Below are positions 11,532 through 22,914 of a DNA stretch of 64,000 nucleotides, in pieces. Under the pieces are notes generated by a model. That model made no database searches. It was given only the letters and a program-made list of their open reading frames with translations, and was not told the DNA's origin. The translations under genes were made by a program, and so were the position numbers. How positions within the stretch are numbered: position 1 is the first letter of the stretch; each line of letters opens with the position of its first letter. Source of the DNA: Humulus lupulus (Eukaryota > Streptophyta > Magnoliopsida > Rosales > Cannabaceae); contig NC_084793.1 in assembly GCF_963169125.1 (NCBI RefSeq), positions 229,650,360 through 229,714,359 of the forward strand, written 5' to 3'.

Positions 11532-12372
11532 ATGAAGGGAAAATCAAAACCCGGGCAGCTGATGATGACCATCCAGAGCGAGAATGAGGAATCTCAGGAA
11601 CTTGTGCCTAGTCCTGAGATTGAAAAACCTCAGAGCGTCGAAGGGGAGAATATCATCTTAAATAATGATATCGACCCCAGAGTAGGCGAAGATAGATCCG
11701 AGCTCCATGCCATCGAAGAGCTCGAGGAGGAAAACATCGACCCACAAGACCCCTCGAAGGTGGTAAAGCTCGGGAAAATCTATGTAGCGAAAGGAAGGCG
11801 GAGCTGATTAAGTTTCTGCATGAGAATCTAGATGTGTTCGCCTGGTCTCATGGAGACATGGTAGGGATCAATCCGAGCGTCATCATGCACACCCTCCACT
11901 TGGATAAAAGTGTGCCTGCAAAATCCCAGAAACAAAGGCGCCTAGGAATGACCCGAGCTGAGGCCCTAGAAGAGGAAGTAGCCCGGCTCTTAAAGTGTGG
12001 CTTTATCCGCGAAGCAAAGTTCCCAGTCTGGGTCACCAATCCTGTGTTGGTCCCGAAGCCCAACGGAAAATGGCGGACCTGCATCGACTTCTCCGATCTG
12101 AACAAAGCCTGCCCCAAAGATTTCTTCCCCTTGCCAAGGATCGACCAATTGGTAGACGCCACGGCGGGGCACGAGCTCATGTTTTTTACGGATGCGTACT
12201 CGGGCTATAATCAGATCGCCATGAATCCATCAGACTAGGAACACACTAGATTCATGACCCCAACTAACGTTTATTGTTACAAGGTCATGCCCTTCGGGCT
12301 GAAGAATGCCGGAGCTACATACCAGAGGTTGGTAAATAGGATGTTTACCAACCAGATCGGGAAGAACATGGA
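11532..12372 (+). pseudogene. Tat linker and N-terminal half of reverse transcriptase (split)
   Basis: An acidic linker (11532-11807) is followed, after a frameshift near 11805, by RT. The RT part shows GFIREAKFPVWVTNPVLVPK, the motif GKWRTCIDFSDLNKACPKD with the conserved FSDLN, and FFTDAYSGYNQI with the first catalytic Asp. A TAG stands at 12236 where the family has Gln. The sequence continues through KVMPFGLKNAGATYQ and is cut at 12372 by the Tekay insertion. The missing half starts at 22082, and joining across the insert restores the reading order. Confidence 0.85.
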
Positions 12373-14765
12373 TGTAACGACCCAAATTTACTAATAAGGG
12401 TTAAGGGCCTTTATTAGTGTGTCGGGAGGGCATAATTGGAATATATGTGATTTAATGATTTAGAGCATGTTGTATGGCTATTAGACTATTTGAGATGCAT
12501 GGCTATGTGTATTAGTATGCATGTAGGCCCTGATTAGTTTAGAAAGGGCAAAATTGTAATTTTGGCCTGTTGAGGGCATAACTGTTTATATATGTGATAA
12601 CTGTTGAGACCACATTATTATGTGGATATATTTGTGATCTGTGACTCAAGACGATCCTAGTGAGCAGATTAGCGAAAAAGTCATGGCGGGGATTTATACC
12701 CAGCTCAGGGTGAGCCTGGGGATATAAATGGGAATTTAGTGAGTATATTGGAGTCTATTTTGACATCGAGGAATATAATTGGTGATTAATTAAGTATCAG
12801 GAAGTAAGCGGGAAATATTAGAGACACTTGAGGAAATTAGCGGGAATTGGGTAAAATGACCAAAATGCCCCTAAGTGGATTGAAGGTTTAAAATTAAAAG
12901 GGAGGGCATAATGGTCATTTGGCTTGCAAGAGATAAGTATTCTGAGGCTTTATACTTAGTAGGAATTGTAGAAAAAGGTAGAAGGCTGAGGAGAGAAAGA
13001 AAAGAAGGAAAAGAAAGAAAAAGAAAAGGGAGGAAAATAGAGTAGTTTTCTTAGGGTCGGTTTGTGGTTCTCTCACCATTTCTCTTCATTCTTCTTGGAG
13101 AAAAACTCAGAAGGGGGTTAGCTTAAGCTGAGTAACAAGAATACTAAGCTAAGCTTGAAGGGTTGGCAAGGGGTTAGCAAGAACACACCAATACTTGAGG
13201 TAAGCCTTTGGAGTTTTCAGTTTCTGGTTTGGCTAGCTTGAATTATGGTATCTAAGCTAAGTTGATGGGAATTTTAGGGGAGCTCAAGCCAAGGAATTGA
13301 GGAAGAACAAGCTAAGGAGGTCTAGAGGCTAACTTGAAATCAAATTTCCATCAAAGGTATAAATTCTGAGCTTTAAACTTTGAAGTTCTGACTGTTTTGC
13401 TGAGTTTCTGAAGCTTAGGAGCAACTATGGTGAATTTTGAGATTAGGGATGCATGTGATTGGCTTTTGAGTATTTGGGATGCTTGGGATGAGTGGAGTGT
13501 GTTAATAAGCTTTTTTTTGAGTTTGGTGAAGGTTTGGAGAAGTTTTGGTTAAGTTTGACTTGAGGAAATCGCAGGAAGGGAAAATGTGATGTTGGTTGTT
13601 TGTGACTAGCGCTACAGCGCTAGCCTTTGGGCGCTGCTACAGCGCTAGCCTTTGGGCGCTGTAGCGCTAGGCCATACTTTCTGGGGGATTTTGTGTTTGT
13701 AGCGCTACCCTATCTTCATAATGGGATTTTAGGGTTATTTACAAGGGTTTTTGACCAAGGGTTCGAGGTTCGATTCCACCACCTTGTTTGGTGGAATTAG
13801 GACTTCCCGGGGGCTCGGGATTGGTCCCGAGGCTAGGTTTTGGACTTGAGTTTTGGTGATGACTTTGATCTATGGTTGTGATTAGGTGAGCGTTAGGGCT
13901 CGAGAGGGATCGTGCTCAAGGAGTCAAGTGATCAAAGCTAGCGAATCTAAAGGTAAGAAAACTTCACCCGGTTATATGTTTGTGATGGGACTAAGTGCTC
14001 TCGATAACTGTATAATGTCAATGATGGTATTATTCCATGGGACATGTGATAACGGCCTAAGGGCACTGTACACAATATTTGCGCACAGGGCGCGGCTTGG
14101 CCACTGGTATCCGAGGACAGCTTAATATTCACTGAGCTCGGTTTAAGTGGGCCGGAGTCAGTGGGATAACGGAGGGTGTGGCCTGAGGGCGCTAACCCTA
14201 GTTATCATTTGTGATTTGGTGTATATTATGAGTTGATATGTTTAGTATGCTGAACACTTGATTATTCTGAATGTTTATGTGGTTGGGAATATGATATGCA
14301 ATATGAGATATTGGATTGTCTGTTGGTTGCTTATGCTCTGTTATTGTGTTTTCTTGCTGGGCCTTGGCTCATGGGTGCTACGTGGTGCAGGTAAAGGTAA
14401 AGGCAAGTTAGACCGGTCTTGAGATGGAGAGTTGTGGGGCTGAATGTACATAACCAGCTGTTCGATCGCCTTGGCCGAGGAGTGGATCAGGACAGGGATC
14501 GCTGAACTGTCTATTTTTCCTTAGTATGGCTAATTTTGTATTTAGATCGTAAATATTTTGTAAATGGTTTTAATTCTGTTGTTTTTGGGATCCCGTGTAA
14601 ACAGGAAATTATATTTAAAGGAAATGCGACTTTTAAGACCAAAATCTTTTAACCCTAGTTCCATTATAGTTTCAATAACACGTTTTTAATTAAATGACTT
14701 GATTAGCAAGTCTGGCACTTTTATAATCACACAGTGTAGCGGTCTTGGCTATCCAGGGTGTTACA
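12373..14765 (+). repeat. 5-prime LTR of the Tekay element
   Basis: The LTR is 2393 bases. Against the 3' LTR I see about 15 substitutions in the first 370 bases and fewer afterwards. It carries an extra 25-base tandem copy (13611-13635 and 13636-13660) that the 3' LTR lacks. A purine-rich stretch (about 12975-13045) and a perfect Pol III B-box-like GGTTCGATTCC (13767-13777) lie inside. The small open frame 13886-14125 is shared with the 3' LTR but has no protein-like features. Confidence 0.95.
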
Positions 14766-14768
14766 ACT

Positions 14769-14780
14769 TGGTATCAAAGC
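14769..14780 (+). other. Primer binding site, initiator-Met tRNA type
   Basis: TGGTATCAAAGC lies three bases after the 5' LTR and matches the usual plant initiator-Met primer site TGGTATCAGAGC except one base. Minus-strand DNA synthesis would start here. Confidence 0.85.
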
Positions 14781-15153
14781 GTCCTAGGTTTATGGGTCCT
14801 GGTGACTTGCTGGATATGTACATTCGCCGCGAGAGACAAGATCAACTCAGGGTTCGGTAATTGTGTACACTTGATTATGTGTTTAAATTATTTGAGTGAG
14901 ATATGATTGCTGATATCTGTTTGATGAAAAGGGAGCATGAGACACTGATAGGGCATGGCCCTTGACTATTGCATGATGCTATTGAGGCGTGCTTATTAGC
15001 ACTGCTGTGCATGTGAATGAATATCTGGATGAAATGTTGTATTTTGATTGCTTGTGAATGATTGGAGTTCCAGTGATGGATTATGAAAGGATTATTACCC
15101 TGTCGTCATAGTCGGATTGCTGAGTTGTTGATTGCAGATTGACTTGGACAACT

Positions 15154-15885
15154 ATGCACCCAAGAAAATCTATGTGACTAGCCAGCAGGTCTGGGGCTAG
15201 AGATGATGATCAGGGCTAGACCCCTCCGCCAGTCCCTGAGAACTGGCAGCAGTTAATGGCAGACATGCAGGCTCGGCTTCAGAGCCAAGATGAGCAGATC
15301 CGAATTTTGCGGCAGTAGGCTCCATCTGTGAGTGTTTCCCCTATTGTGCCACCTGCAGTGGTACCTGGTGTGCAGCCAGTTGAGGTTGGGAATAAGTGGG
15401 AACCGTTGTATGAGCGGCTTAGGAAGCAGCAGCCCCCGATCTTTGAGGGAGGACCGGGTCCACTAAAGGCTGAGTAGTGGATGACCATGATTACTACCAT
15501 TCTTGATTTTATGAGGGTAGAAGGACATGACAGAGTGGCCTGTGCCACTTATATGATGAGGGAGGATGCCCGAATCTGGTGGGAGGTGGCATCACAGACC
15601 AGAGATATTACTGCATTGACTTGGAAAGAGTTTAAGGACTTGTTCAGTCAGAAGTATTACAATGTTTCCATCAGAGCAGCGAAGATAAATGAGTTCGTGG
15701 GGCTGGTTCAGGGCAGTATGACAGTTACAGAATATGCCTTGAAGTTTGACAGGCTTGCGAAGTTTGCACCAGATCTTGTGCCTACTGATGCAGCTAGGCA
15801 GGACAGATTTATTAGAGGGCTCAATGTTATGATAGCCCGAGATGTGAGAATTACCACAGTTCCTGGAGGGTCAACTTATGCCTAG
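15154..15885 (+). pseudogene. Tekay gag, N-terminal and core part (five stops)
   Basis: In one frame from ATG 15154 the sequence reads as chromovirus gag: a basic start, a Gln-rich stretch (LQSQDEQIRILRQ), FEGGPGPLKAE and the conserved core WWEVASQTRDITALTWKEF. TGA at 15175 and TAG at 15217, 15316, 15475 and 15883 interrupt it. Each stop sits where relatives have Arg or Gln, and each differs from CGA or CAG by one C-to-T change. The open part is 15481-15885. The protein would form the particle that packages element RNA. Confidence 0.85.
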
Positions 15886-15888
15886 GCT

Positions 15889-17736
15889 GTGGAGAAGGCT
15901 CTTACCACTGAGGAAGCGAAGAATAAGATATGGAGAAAGAGTGCTGTGAGGAGGGAGGGCCGCAGAGCGGTGCCTCCATATTCTGGTTCAGGTAGGGGCG
16001 GAGGCCCCAGTGATTTGAAGAGAAAGACTCATGATTCTTCGATCCCTCCTGGTCCTGATAGGAGAGGTCGGGGTACTCAGGGAGGCCGTCAGGGAGGCGG
16101 TGATGCATGGAGGACTTATTATGAGTGCACGAGGTGCAGGAGACGCCATCCAGGTGAGTATCGGGCTAAGGCCTGTTATGTGTGCGGGGTGGTGGGACAC
16201 CTGAGGAAAGATTTCCCGGCAGTAAAGAAGGGAGATGCAGGGAAGGTGGATAGCTTGACTTCAGCTCGAGTGTTCACCCTGACGCAGGCCGAGGTCGAGG
16301 CTAGTCCCTTGGTAGTGACAGGTCAGCTTTCTAACGCTGGCACTTCTTTTACTGTTTTGATAGACTCTGGTGCTACGCATTCGTTTGTATCTGATAAGTT
16401 GATTGATAGATTGTGTAGACCTAGTGAGTATAGTACTTCTGGGTTTGGGACTATTTTGCCTACAGGAGAATTAGTAGTATCTAGAAGGTGGATTAGAACA
16501 CTGCGAGTGATAGTTGATGGTAGGGAGTTGTCAGTGAATTTGATTGAGTTGAGTATGGAGGATTTTGATATGATTCTAGGTATGGATTGGTTGGTTAGAT
16601 ATGGAGCTACCATTGACTGCATGAAGAGGATGGTGACTTTTGAGCCAGAGGGCGAGGATCCCTTTGTTTTTGTGGGAGCGGTGCATGGACCCCGCGTGCC
16701 TAGGATATCGGCATTGAGAGCCAGAGATCTGCTACAGGGTGGATGTATAGGCTTTCTAGCTAGTGTGGTGGATACCACTAAGGTTTCGCCAGTAGGACCA
16801 GAGGAGACCAAATTGGTTTGTGAGTTCTTGGATGTATTCCCGGAGGACTTGCCAGGGTTGCCGCCGCGTAGGGAGATTCAGTTTGTTATTGAGTTGGCGC
16901 CAGGGACAGAGCCGGTGTCGAGGGCACCGTACAGGATGGTACCAGCAGAATTGAAAGAATTAAAGATACAGCTGCAGGAGCTTCTGGATTTGGGGTTTAT
17001 CAGACCTAGTTACTCACCATGGGGTGCTCCAGTTTTGTTTGTGAAGAAGAAGGACGGGACTTTGAGGATTTGTATAGACTATCGGGAATTGAACAAGTTG
17101 ACTATCAAGAATAAGTATCCCCTAACAAGGATTGACGACTTATTCGACCAGCTGCAGGGTAAGACGGTGTTCTCAAAGATTGATCTCCGATCTGGTTATC
17201 ACCAGCTGAGGATCAAGGGTAAGGATATACCTAAGACGGCCTTCCGAACGCGGTATGGGCACTATGAGTTCTTGGTCATGTCTTTTGGTTTGACCAATGC
17301 CCCTGCAGCCTTTATGGATCTAATGAACAGGGTGTTCAAGGATTTCTTGGATCAGTTTATTATTGTCTTCATCGACAACATCTTGGTGTATTCCAGTTCA
17401 GAGGCAGAGCACGAGCTTCATCTTCGACAGGTTCTTCAGATATTGAGGGAGCATCAGTTGTACGCTAAGTTTAAGAAATGTGAATTTTGGTTACCAGAAA
17501 TGACATTCCTTGGACATATCATGGGTACAGATGGGATTAAGGTGGAGGCGGCCAGGGATTGGCCGAGGCCAAGGAATGCCTCGGAGGTGCGACGTTTTCT
17601 TGGTTTGGCGGGTTACTACAGACAGTTTGTTGAGGGTTTCTCGAAGATAGCAGCACCGATGACAGAATTATCATGGAAGAATCTAAAGTTTATCTGGTCA
17701 GACAGGTGCGAAGACAGTTTCCAAGAGTTGAAGTGA
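15889..17736 (+). pseudogene. Tekay gag C-terminus, protease and reverse transcriptase (615 codons open)
   Basis: This is the same frame as the preceding gag part, continued after a TAG. Residues about 96-109 hold a zinc knuckle, [14 protein letters not shown], in which the last Cys is Phe. Protease follows with [16 protein letters not shown] (residues about 154-169, DSG active site). RT spans roughly residues 330-600 with [29 protein letters not shown] and the box FIDN. The second catalytic Asp of the usual FIDD is Asn (codon AAC at 17377-17379, residue 497), which should abolish polymerase activity. A TGA at 17734 replaces a family Arg codon before RNase H. Confidence 0.9.
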
Positions 17737-17754
17737 CGACTGATTATAGCGCCT

Positions 17755-18243
17755 GTGTTGAGTCTTCCTTTGGGGGAAGGGAAGTTTGTGGTTTACTGCG
17801 ATGCATCGAGGTTGGGCTTAGGCTGTGTGTTGATGCAGAATGAGAAGGTTATAGCTTATGCATCACGACAGCTGAAGGAGTATGAGCAGCGGTATCCTAC
17901 CCATGATTTGGAGCTAGCAGCAGTGGTATTCGCACTGAAGATTTGGCGACATTATCTATATGGGGAGAAGTGCGAGGTATACACTGACCATAGGAGTCTG
18001 AAGTATTTCTTTACACAGAAGGACCTGAACACGAGACAGAGGCGTTGGCTGGAGTTGGTAAAGGACTATGATTGTGATATTCTTTACCATCCGAGGAAAG
18101 CCAATGTGGTGGCAGATGCATTGAGCCGGAGAGGTCCAGGTCAGTTATATAGTTCTATTGAGATCTCAAGAGAGTTAGCTGATGAGATGGTCAGAGCAGG
18201 GATAGAGTTGGTGGTAGGCCGGTTGGCCAATATTACTCTGTAG
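17755..18243 (+). pseudogene. Tekay RNase H domain
   Basis: The segment continues the RT frame. It shows [16 protein letters not shown] (first catalytic Asp), [18 protein letters not shown] (Glu), [10 protein letters not shown] (Asp) and VVADALSRR (final Asp), so the active-site set appears complete. RNase H removes RNA from the RNA-DNA hybrid during reverse transcription. TAG stops at 18241 and 18274, both at expected Gln positions, separate it from integrase. Confidence 0.9.
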
Positions 18244-18276
18244 TCGACCCTGCTAGAGCGGATCAGAGAAGGATAG

Positions 18277-19676
18277 TTGGCAGATGCTCAGTTACAGAGG
18301 ATTAGGGAGGATGTCTTAGCGGGAGTAGCTAAGGACTATTCTGTTTTTGAGGTTGGATTACTTCGATATCAAGGACGGATATGTGTTCCAGCTGATGAGG
18401 GAATTAGACGAGAGATACTAGATGAGTCTCATACAACGCCGTACTCACTTCATCCGGGTACCACGAAGATGTATCAGGATCTACGGACTTTATATTGGTG
18501 GCCCAGGATGAAGAAGGATGTGGTGGAGTACGTTGCCAGATGCTTAACCTGTCAGCAGGTGAAAGATGAGCATCAACGACCAGCAGGGTTGCTTCAGCCT
18601 TTGGGTATTCCTGAATGGAAATGGGATGATATTACTATGGATTTTGTGGGAGGTTTACCCAGAACAGTGGGGCTTCATGACTCGGTGTCGGTGATAGTGG
18701 ACAGGTACACCAAGTCAGCCCATTTTCTTCCGGTGAGATCGACATATACTATGGATCAGTATGCTGAGTTGTATGTGGGGAGATCGTACGTCTCCATGGG
18801 GTTCCTAAGTCTATAGTGTCAGACCGGGATCCTATCTTCACTTCCAAGTTTTGGGGTGGTCTACAGAAGGCTTTGGGGACTCGGTTGAAGTTCAGTATGA
18901 CCTTTCATCCTCAGACTGACGGACGGTCTGAGAGGACGATCCAGGTATTGGAGGATATGCTCAGAGCATTCGTGATTGACTTTGAGGGTTCATGGAGTAA
19001 GTATCTTCCGTTGATTGAATTTTCGTATAACAATAGTTATCAGTCAACGATTGGAGTGGCTCCCTATGAGATGTTGTATGGGAGGAAGTGTAGATCACCC
19101 ATTCATTGGGACGAGATGGGTGAGAGGAGATATTTGGGGCCAGATATGGTTCAGAGAACAAGTGAAGCTATAGAAAAGATTCGAGCTAGGATGCTTGCTT
19201 CTCAGAGCAGACAGAAAAGCTATGCTGATCCTAAGCGTAGGGACGTGGAGTTCCAGGTTGGGGACCACGTGTTCCTTCGAGTTTCACCTCTGCGAGGGGT
19301 GAGGAGGTTTGGAAAGAATGGCAAGTTAAGCCCTAGATTCATTGGACCATTTGAGATCCTGGAAAGGATTGGTCAGGTGGCGTACAGATTAGCCTTGCCA
19401 CCGTCATTGTCAGGAGTCCATGACGTATTCCATGTTTCTATGCTCCGGAAGTATGTCTCAGATATGACTCATGTATTAAGGTATGAAGACTTGGAGTTAC
19501 AGACAGATTTGGCTTATGAAGAACAACCAATTCAGATCTTGGATCGGAATAATAAAGTATTGCGGAATAAGACGATTCCTCTTGTTAAAGTATTGTGGAG
19601 GAATAGTAAGGTCGAGGAGGCGACCTGGGAGCTTGAGACGGCGATGCAAGATCAATATCCCGAGTTATTCAGGTAA
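18277..19676 (+). pseudogene. Tekay integrase with C-terminal chromodomain-like tail (one frameshift)
   Basis: The first part (18277-18816) has the zinc-binding region ending CLTCQQVKDEH and the core with MDFVGGLP (first Asp). A one-base deletion near 18778-18783 shifts the frame. The second part (18816-19676) has SDRDPIF (second Asp), FHPQTDGRSERT (Glu region), then GPFEILERIGQVAYRLALP and the C-terminal IPLVKVLWRN...EEATWELE. That tail is the chromodomain region that in this group is thought to guide insertion into heterochromatin. The 286-codon second part ends at TAA 19674, 36 bases before the 3' LTR. Confidence 0.9.
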
Positions 19677-19697
19677 ATTCTGAGGACGAAATTCTCA

Positions 19698-19711
19698 TTA
19701 GGAGGGGATAG
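19698..19711 (+). other. Polypurine tract of the Tekay element
   Basis: TTAGGAGGGGATAG lies directly before the 3' LTR start at 19713. This is where plus-strand DNA synthesis is primed. Confidence 0.8.
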
Positions 19712-19712
19712 T

Positions 19713-22081
19713 TGTAACGACCCAAATTTACTAATAAGGCTTAAGGGCCTTGATTAGTGTACCGGGAGGGCATAATTGTAATATATGTGGTTTAATGATT
19801 TAGAGCATGCTGTATGGCTATTAGAATATTTGAGATGCATGGCTATGTGTATTAGTATGCATGTAGGCCCTGATTAGTTTAGAAAGGGCATAATTGTAAT
19901 TTTGGCCCGTTGAGGGCATAACTGTTTATATATGTGATAACTGTTGATACCACATTATTATGTGGATATATCTGTGATCTGTGACTCAAGACGATCCTAG
20001 TGAGCAGATTAGCGAAAAAGTCATGGCGGGGATTTATACCCGGCTCGAGGTGAGCCTGGGGGTATAAATGGGAATTTAGTGAGTATATTAGAGTCTATTT
20101 TGACATCGAGGAATATAATTGGTGATTAATTAAGTATCGGGAAGTAAGCGGGAAATATTAGAGACACTTGAGGAAATTAGCAGGAATTGGGTAAAATGAC
20201 CAAAATGCCCCTAAGTGGATTGAAGGTTTAAAATTAAAAGGGAGGGCATAATGGTCATTTGGCTTGCAAGAGATAAGTATTCTGAGGCTTTATACTTAGT
20301 AGGAATTGTAGAAAAAGGTAGAAGGCTGAGGAGAGAAAGAAAAGAAGGAAAAGAAAGAAAAAGAAAAGGGAGGAAAATAGAGTAGTTTTCTTAGGGTCGG
20401 TTTGTGGTTCTCTCACCATTTCTCTTCATTCTTCTTGGAGCAAAACTCAGAAGGGGGCTAGCTTAAGCTGAGTAACAAGAATACTAAGCTAAGCTTGAAG
20501 GGTTGGCAAGGGGTTAGCAGGAACACACCAATACTTGAGGTAAGCCTTTGGAGTTTTCAGTTTCTGGTTTGGCTAGCTTGAATTATGGTATCTAAGCTAA
20601 GTTGATGGGAATTTTAGGGGAGCTCAAGCCAAGGAATTGAGGAAGAACAAGCTAAGGAGGTCTAGAGGCTAACTTGAAATCAAATTTCCATCAAAGGTAT
20701 AAATTCTGAGCTTTAAACTTTGAAGTTCTGACTGTTTTGCTGAGTTTCTGAAGCTTAGGAGCAACTATGGTGAATTTTGAGATTAGGGATGCATGTGATT
20801 GGGTTTTGAGTTTTTTGGATGCTTGGGATGAGTGGAGTGTGTTAATAAGCTTGTTTTTGAGTTTGGTGAAGGTTTGGAGAAGTTTTGGTTAAGTTTGACT
20901 TGAGGAAATCGCAGGAAGGGAAAATGTGATGTTGGTTGTCTGTGACTAGCGCTACAGCGCTAGCCTTTGGGCGCTGTAGCGCTAGGCCATACTTTCTGGG
21001 GGATTTTGTGTTTGTAGCGCTACCCTGTCTTCATAATGGGATTTTAGGGTTATTTACAAGGGTTTTTGACCAAGGGTTTGGGGTTCGATTCCACCACCCT
21101 GTTTGGTGGAATTAGGACTTCCCGGGGGCTCGGGATTGGTCCCGAGGTTAGGTTTTGGACTTGAGGTTTGGTGATGAATTTGATCTATGGTTGTGATTAG
21201 GTGAGCGTTAGGGCTCGAGAGGGATCGTGCTCAAGGAGTCAATTGATCAAAGCTAGCGAATCTAAAGGTAAGAAAACTGCACCCAGTTATATGTTTGTGA
21301 TGGGACTAAGTGCTCCCGATAACTGTATAATATCAATGATGGTATTATGCCATGGGACATGTGATAACGGCCTAAGGGTGTCGTACACAATATTTGCGCA
21401 CAGGGCGCGGCTTGGCCACTGGTAGCCGAGGACAGCTTAATATTCACTGAGCTCGGTTTAAGCGGGTCGGAGTCAGTGGGATAACGGAGGGTGTGGCCTG
21501 AGGGCGCTAACCCTAGTTTATCATTTGTGATTTGGTGTATATTATGAGTTGATATGTTTAGTATGCTGAACACTTGATTATTCTGAATGTTTATGTGGTT
21601 GGGAATATGATATGCAATATGAGATATTGGATTGTCTGTTGGTTGCTTATGCTCTGTTATTGTGTTTTCTTGCTGGGCCTTGGCTCACGGGTGCTACGTG
21701 GGGCAGGTAAAGGCAAAGGCAAGTTAGACCGGTCCTGAGATGGAGAGCTACGAGGCTAAATGTACATAACCAGCTGTTCGGTCGCCTTGGCCGAGGAGTG
21801 GATCAGGACAGGGATCGTTGAACTGTCTATTTTGCCTTAGTATGGCTAATGTTGTATTTAGATCGTAAATCTTTTGTAAATGGTTTTAATTCTGTTGTTT
21901 TTGGGATCCCGTGTAAATAGGAAATTATATTTAAAGGAAATGCGACTTTTAAGACAAAAATCTTTTAACCCTAGTTCCATTATAGTTTCAATAACACGTT
22001 TTTAATTAAATGACTTGATTAGCAAGTCTGGCACTTTTATAATCACACAGTGTAGCGGTCTTGGCTATCCAGGGCATTACA
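19713..22081 (+). repeat. 3-prime LTR of the Tekay element
   Basis: The LTR is 2369 bases and nearly identical to the 5' LTR. It has one copy of the 25-base unit (20951-20975) where the 5' LTR has two. The B-box-like GGTTCGATTCC is kept at 21082-21092. It ends GGGCATTACA, directly followed by the target duplication ATGGA and the rest of the Tat RT. Confidence 0.95.
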
Positions 22082-22870
22082 ATGGAAGTGTATGTTGATG
22101 ACATGCTGGTCAAGTCGAAAACTGCCGATAACCATGTCTCCGATCTAGAGGAATGCTTTAAGATATTGAGAGAATACGACATGAGGCTAAACCCCCAAAA
22201 GTGTACTTTCGGGGTCGCGTCGGGAAAATTCTTGGGTTTCATTGTCAATACCAGAGGAATAAAAGCAATCCCTGATAAGATCAGGTCGCTACTCGAGATG
22301 CCCTCACCCTGGTCGCGAAAGGACGTTCAAAGTCTGACAGAAAGGGTGGCGGCCCTTAATCGGTTTATTTCTAAATCTATCAACAAGTGTTTGCCATTCT
22401 ACAACCTGCTCTAGGGAAACAAAAAATTCGAGTGGACCGAGGAATGCGAACGTGCCTTCCTCGACTTGAAAACACATTTAGCTGAGCCGCCCGTATTATC
22501 CAAACCGACGGTAGGAGAGCCTCTTTTCCTTTACTTAGCTGTCACGGAAGATGCAGCTAGCACTGTATTAGTCTGAGAAGAAGATCGATCCCAAAAGCCA
22601 GTCTATTACATCAGCAAGAGGCTTCTCGGAGCTGAATCCTGGTATCCATTGATGGAAAAAATGGCTTTCTACCTCATTACGGCCTCCCGAAAGCTCAGGC
22701 CGTATTTCCAGTCCCACTCAATACACATCATAACCGATCAGCCTTTAAGGCAGGTTTTGCAGAAACCTGAAGCATCGGGACGTCTGTTGAAGTGGGCTAT
22801 CGAACTCAGCCAATTTGAGATATTGTACATACCGCGAACTGCAATAAAAATCCAGGCCCTGGATGATTTT
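22082..22870 (+). pseudogene. Tat reverse transcriptase, C-terminal half, and RT-type RNase H
   Basis: The first bases are the duplicated target ATGGA. The frame then gives VYVDDMLVKSK, the intact catalytic YVDD box, and continues with LNPQKCTFGVASGKFLGFIV. A TAG at 22412 (family Gln) and a TGA at about 22573 (family Arg) interrupt it. RNase H follows with KPVYYISKRLLGAE and IITDQPLRQVLQKPEASGRL, and it closes around QALDDFVTEC. This completes the RT whose first half lies before the Tekay insertion. Confidence 0.85.
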
Positions 22871-22914
22871 GTGACAGAGTGCACAGGATTCCGAGAAGCA
22901 CCTGTAGAAGAGTC

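Larger units (their letters stand above)
12373..22081 (+). mobile_element. Full-length Tekay-lineage Ty3/gypsy chromovirus, nested in the Tat RT
   Basis: The element is 9709 bases with LTRs at 12373-14765 and 19713-22081. Both begin TGTAACGACCC and end TTACA. The five bases ATGGA occur directly before (12368-12372) and after it (22082-22086), a perfect target duplication. The order is LTR, initiator-Met-type primer site, gag, protease, RT, RNase H, integrase, chromodomain-like tail, purine tract, LTR. LTRs above 2 kb and the C-terminal LVKVLWRN...EEATWE motif point to the Tekay (Del) clade. Eight premature stops and one frameshift make it inactive. Confidence 0.95.

Noticed and set aside
13767..13777. 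A tRNA gene or SINE suggested by the B-box motif
   Set aside because: No cloverleaf or acceptor stem can be formed around it, and it is part of the Tekay LTR in both copies.
13886..14125. Small conserved protein (also at 21201-21425)
   Set aside because: The frame is conserved only because it lies in both LTRs of one element. It has no start context or protein-like features.
16323..16811. Minus-strand frame of 162 codons in the Tekay element
   Set aside because: It mirrors the protease region, which is clearly coding on the plus strand.
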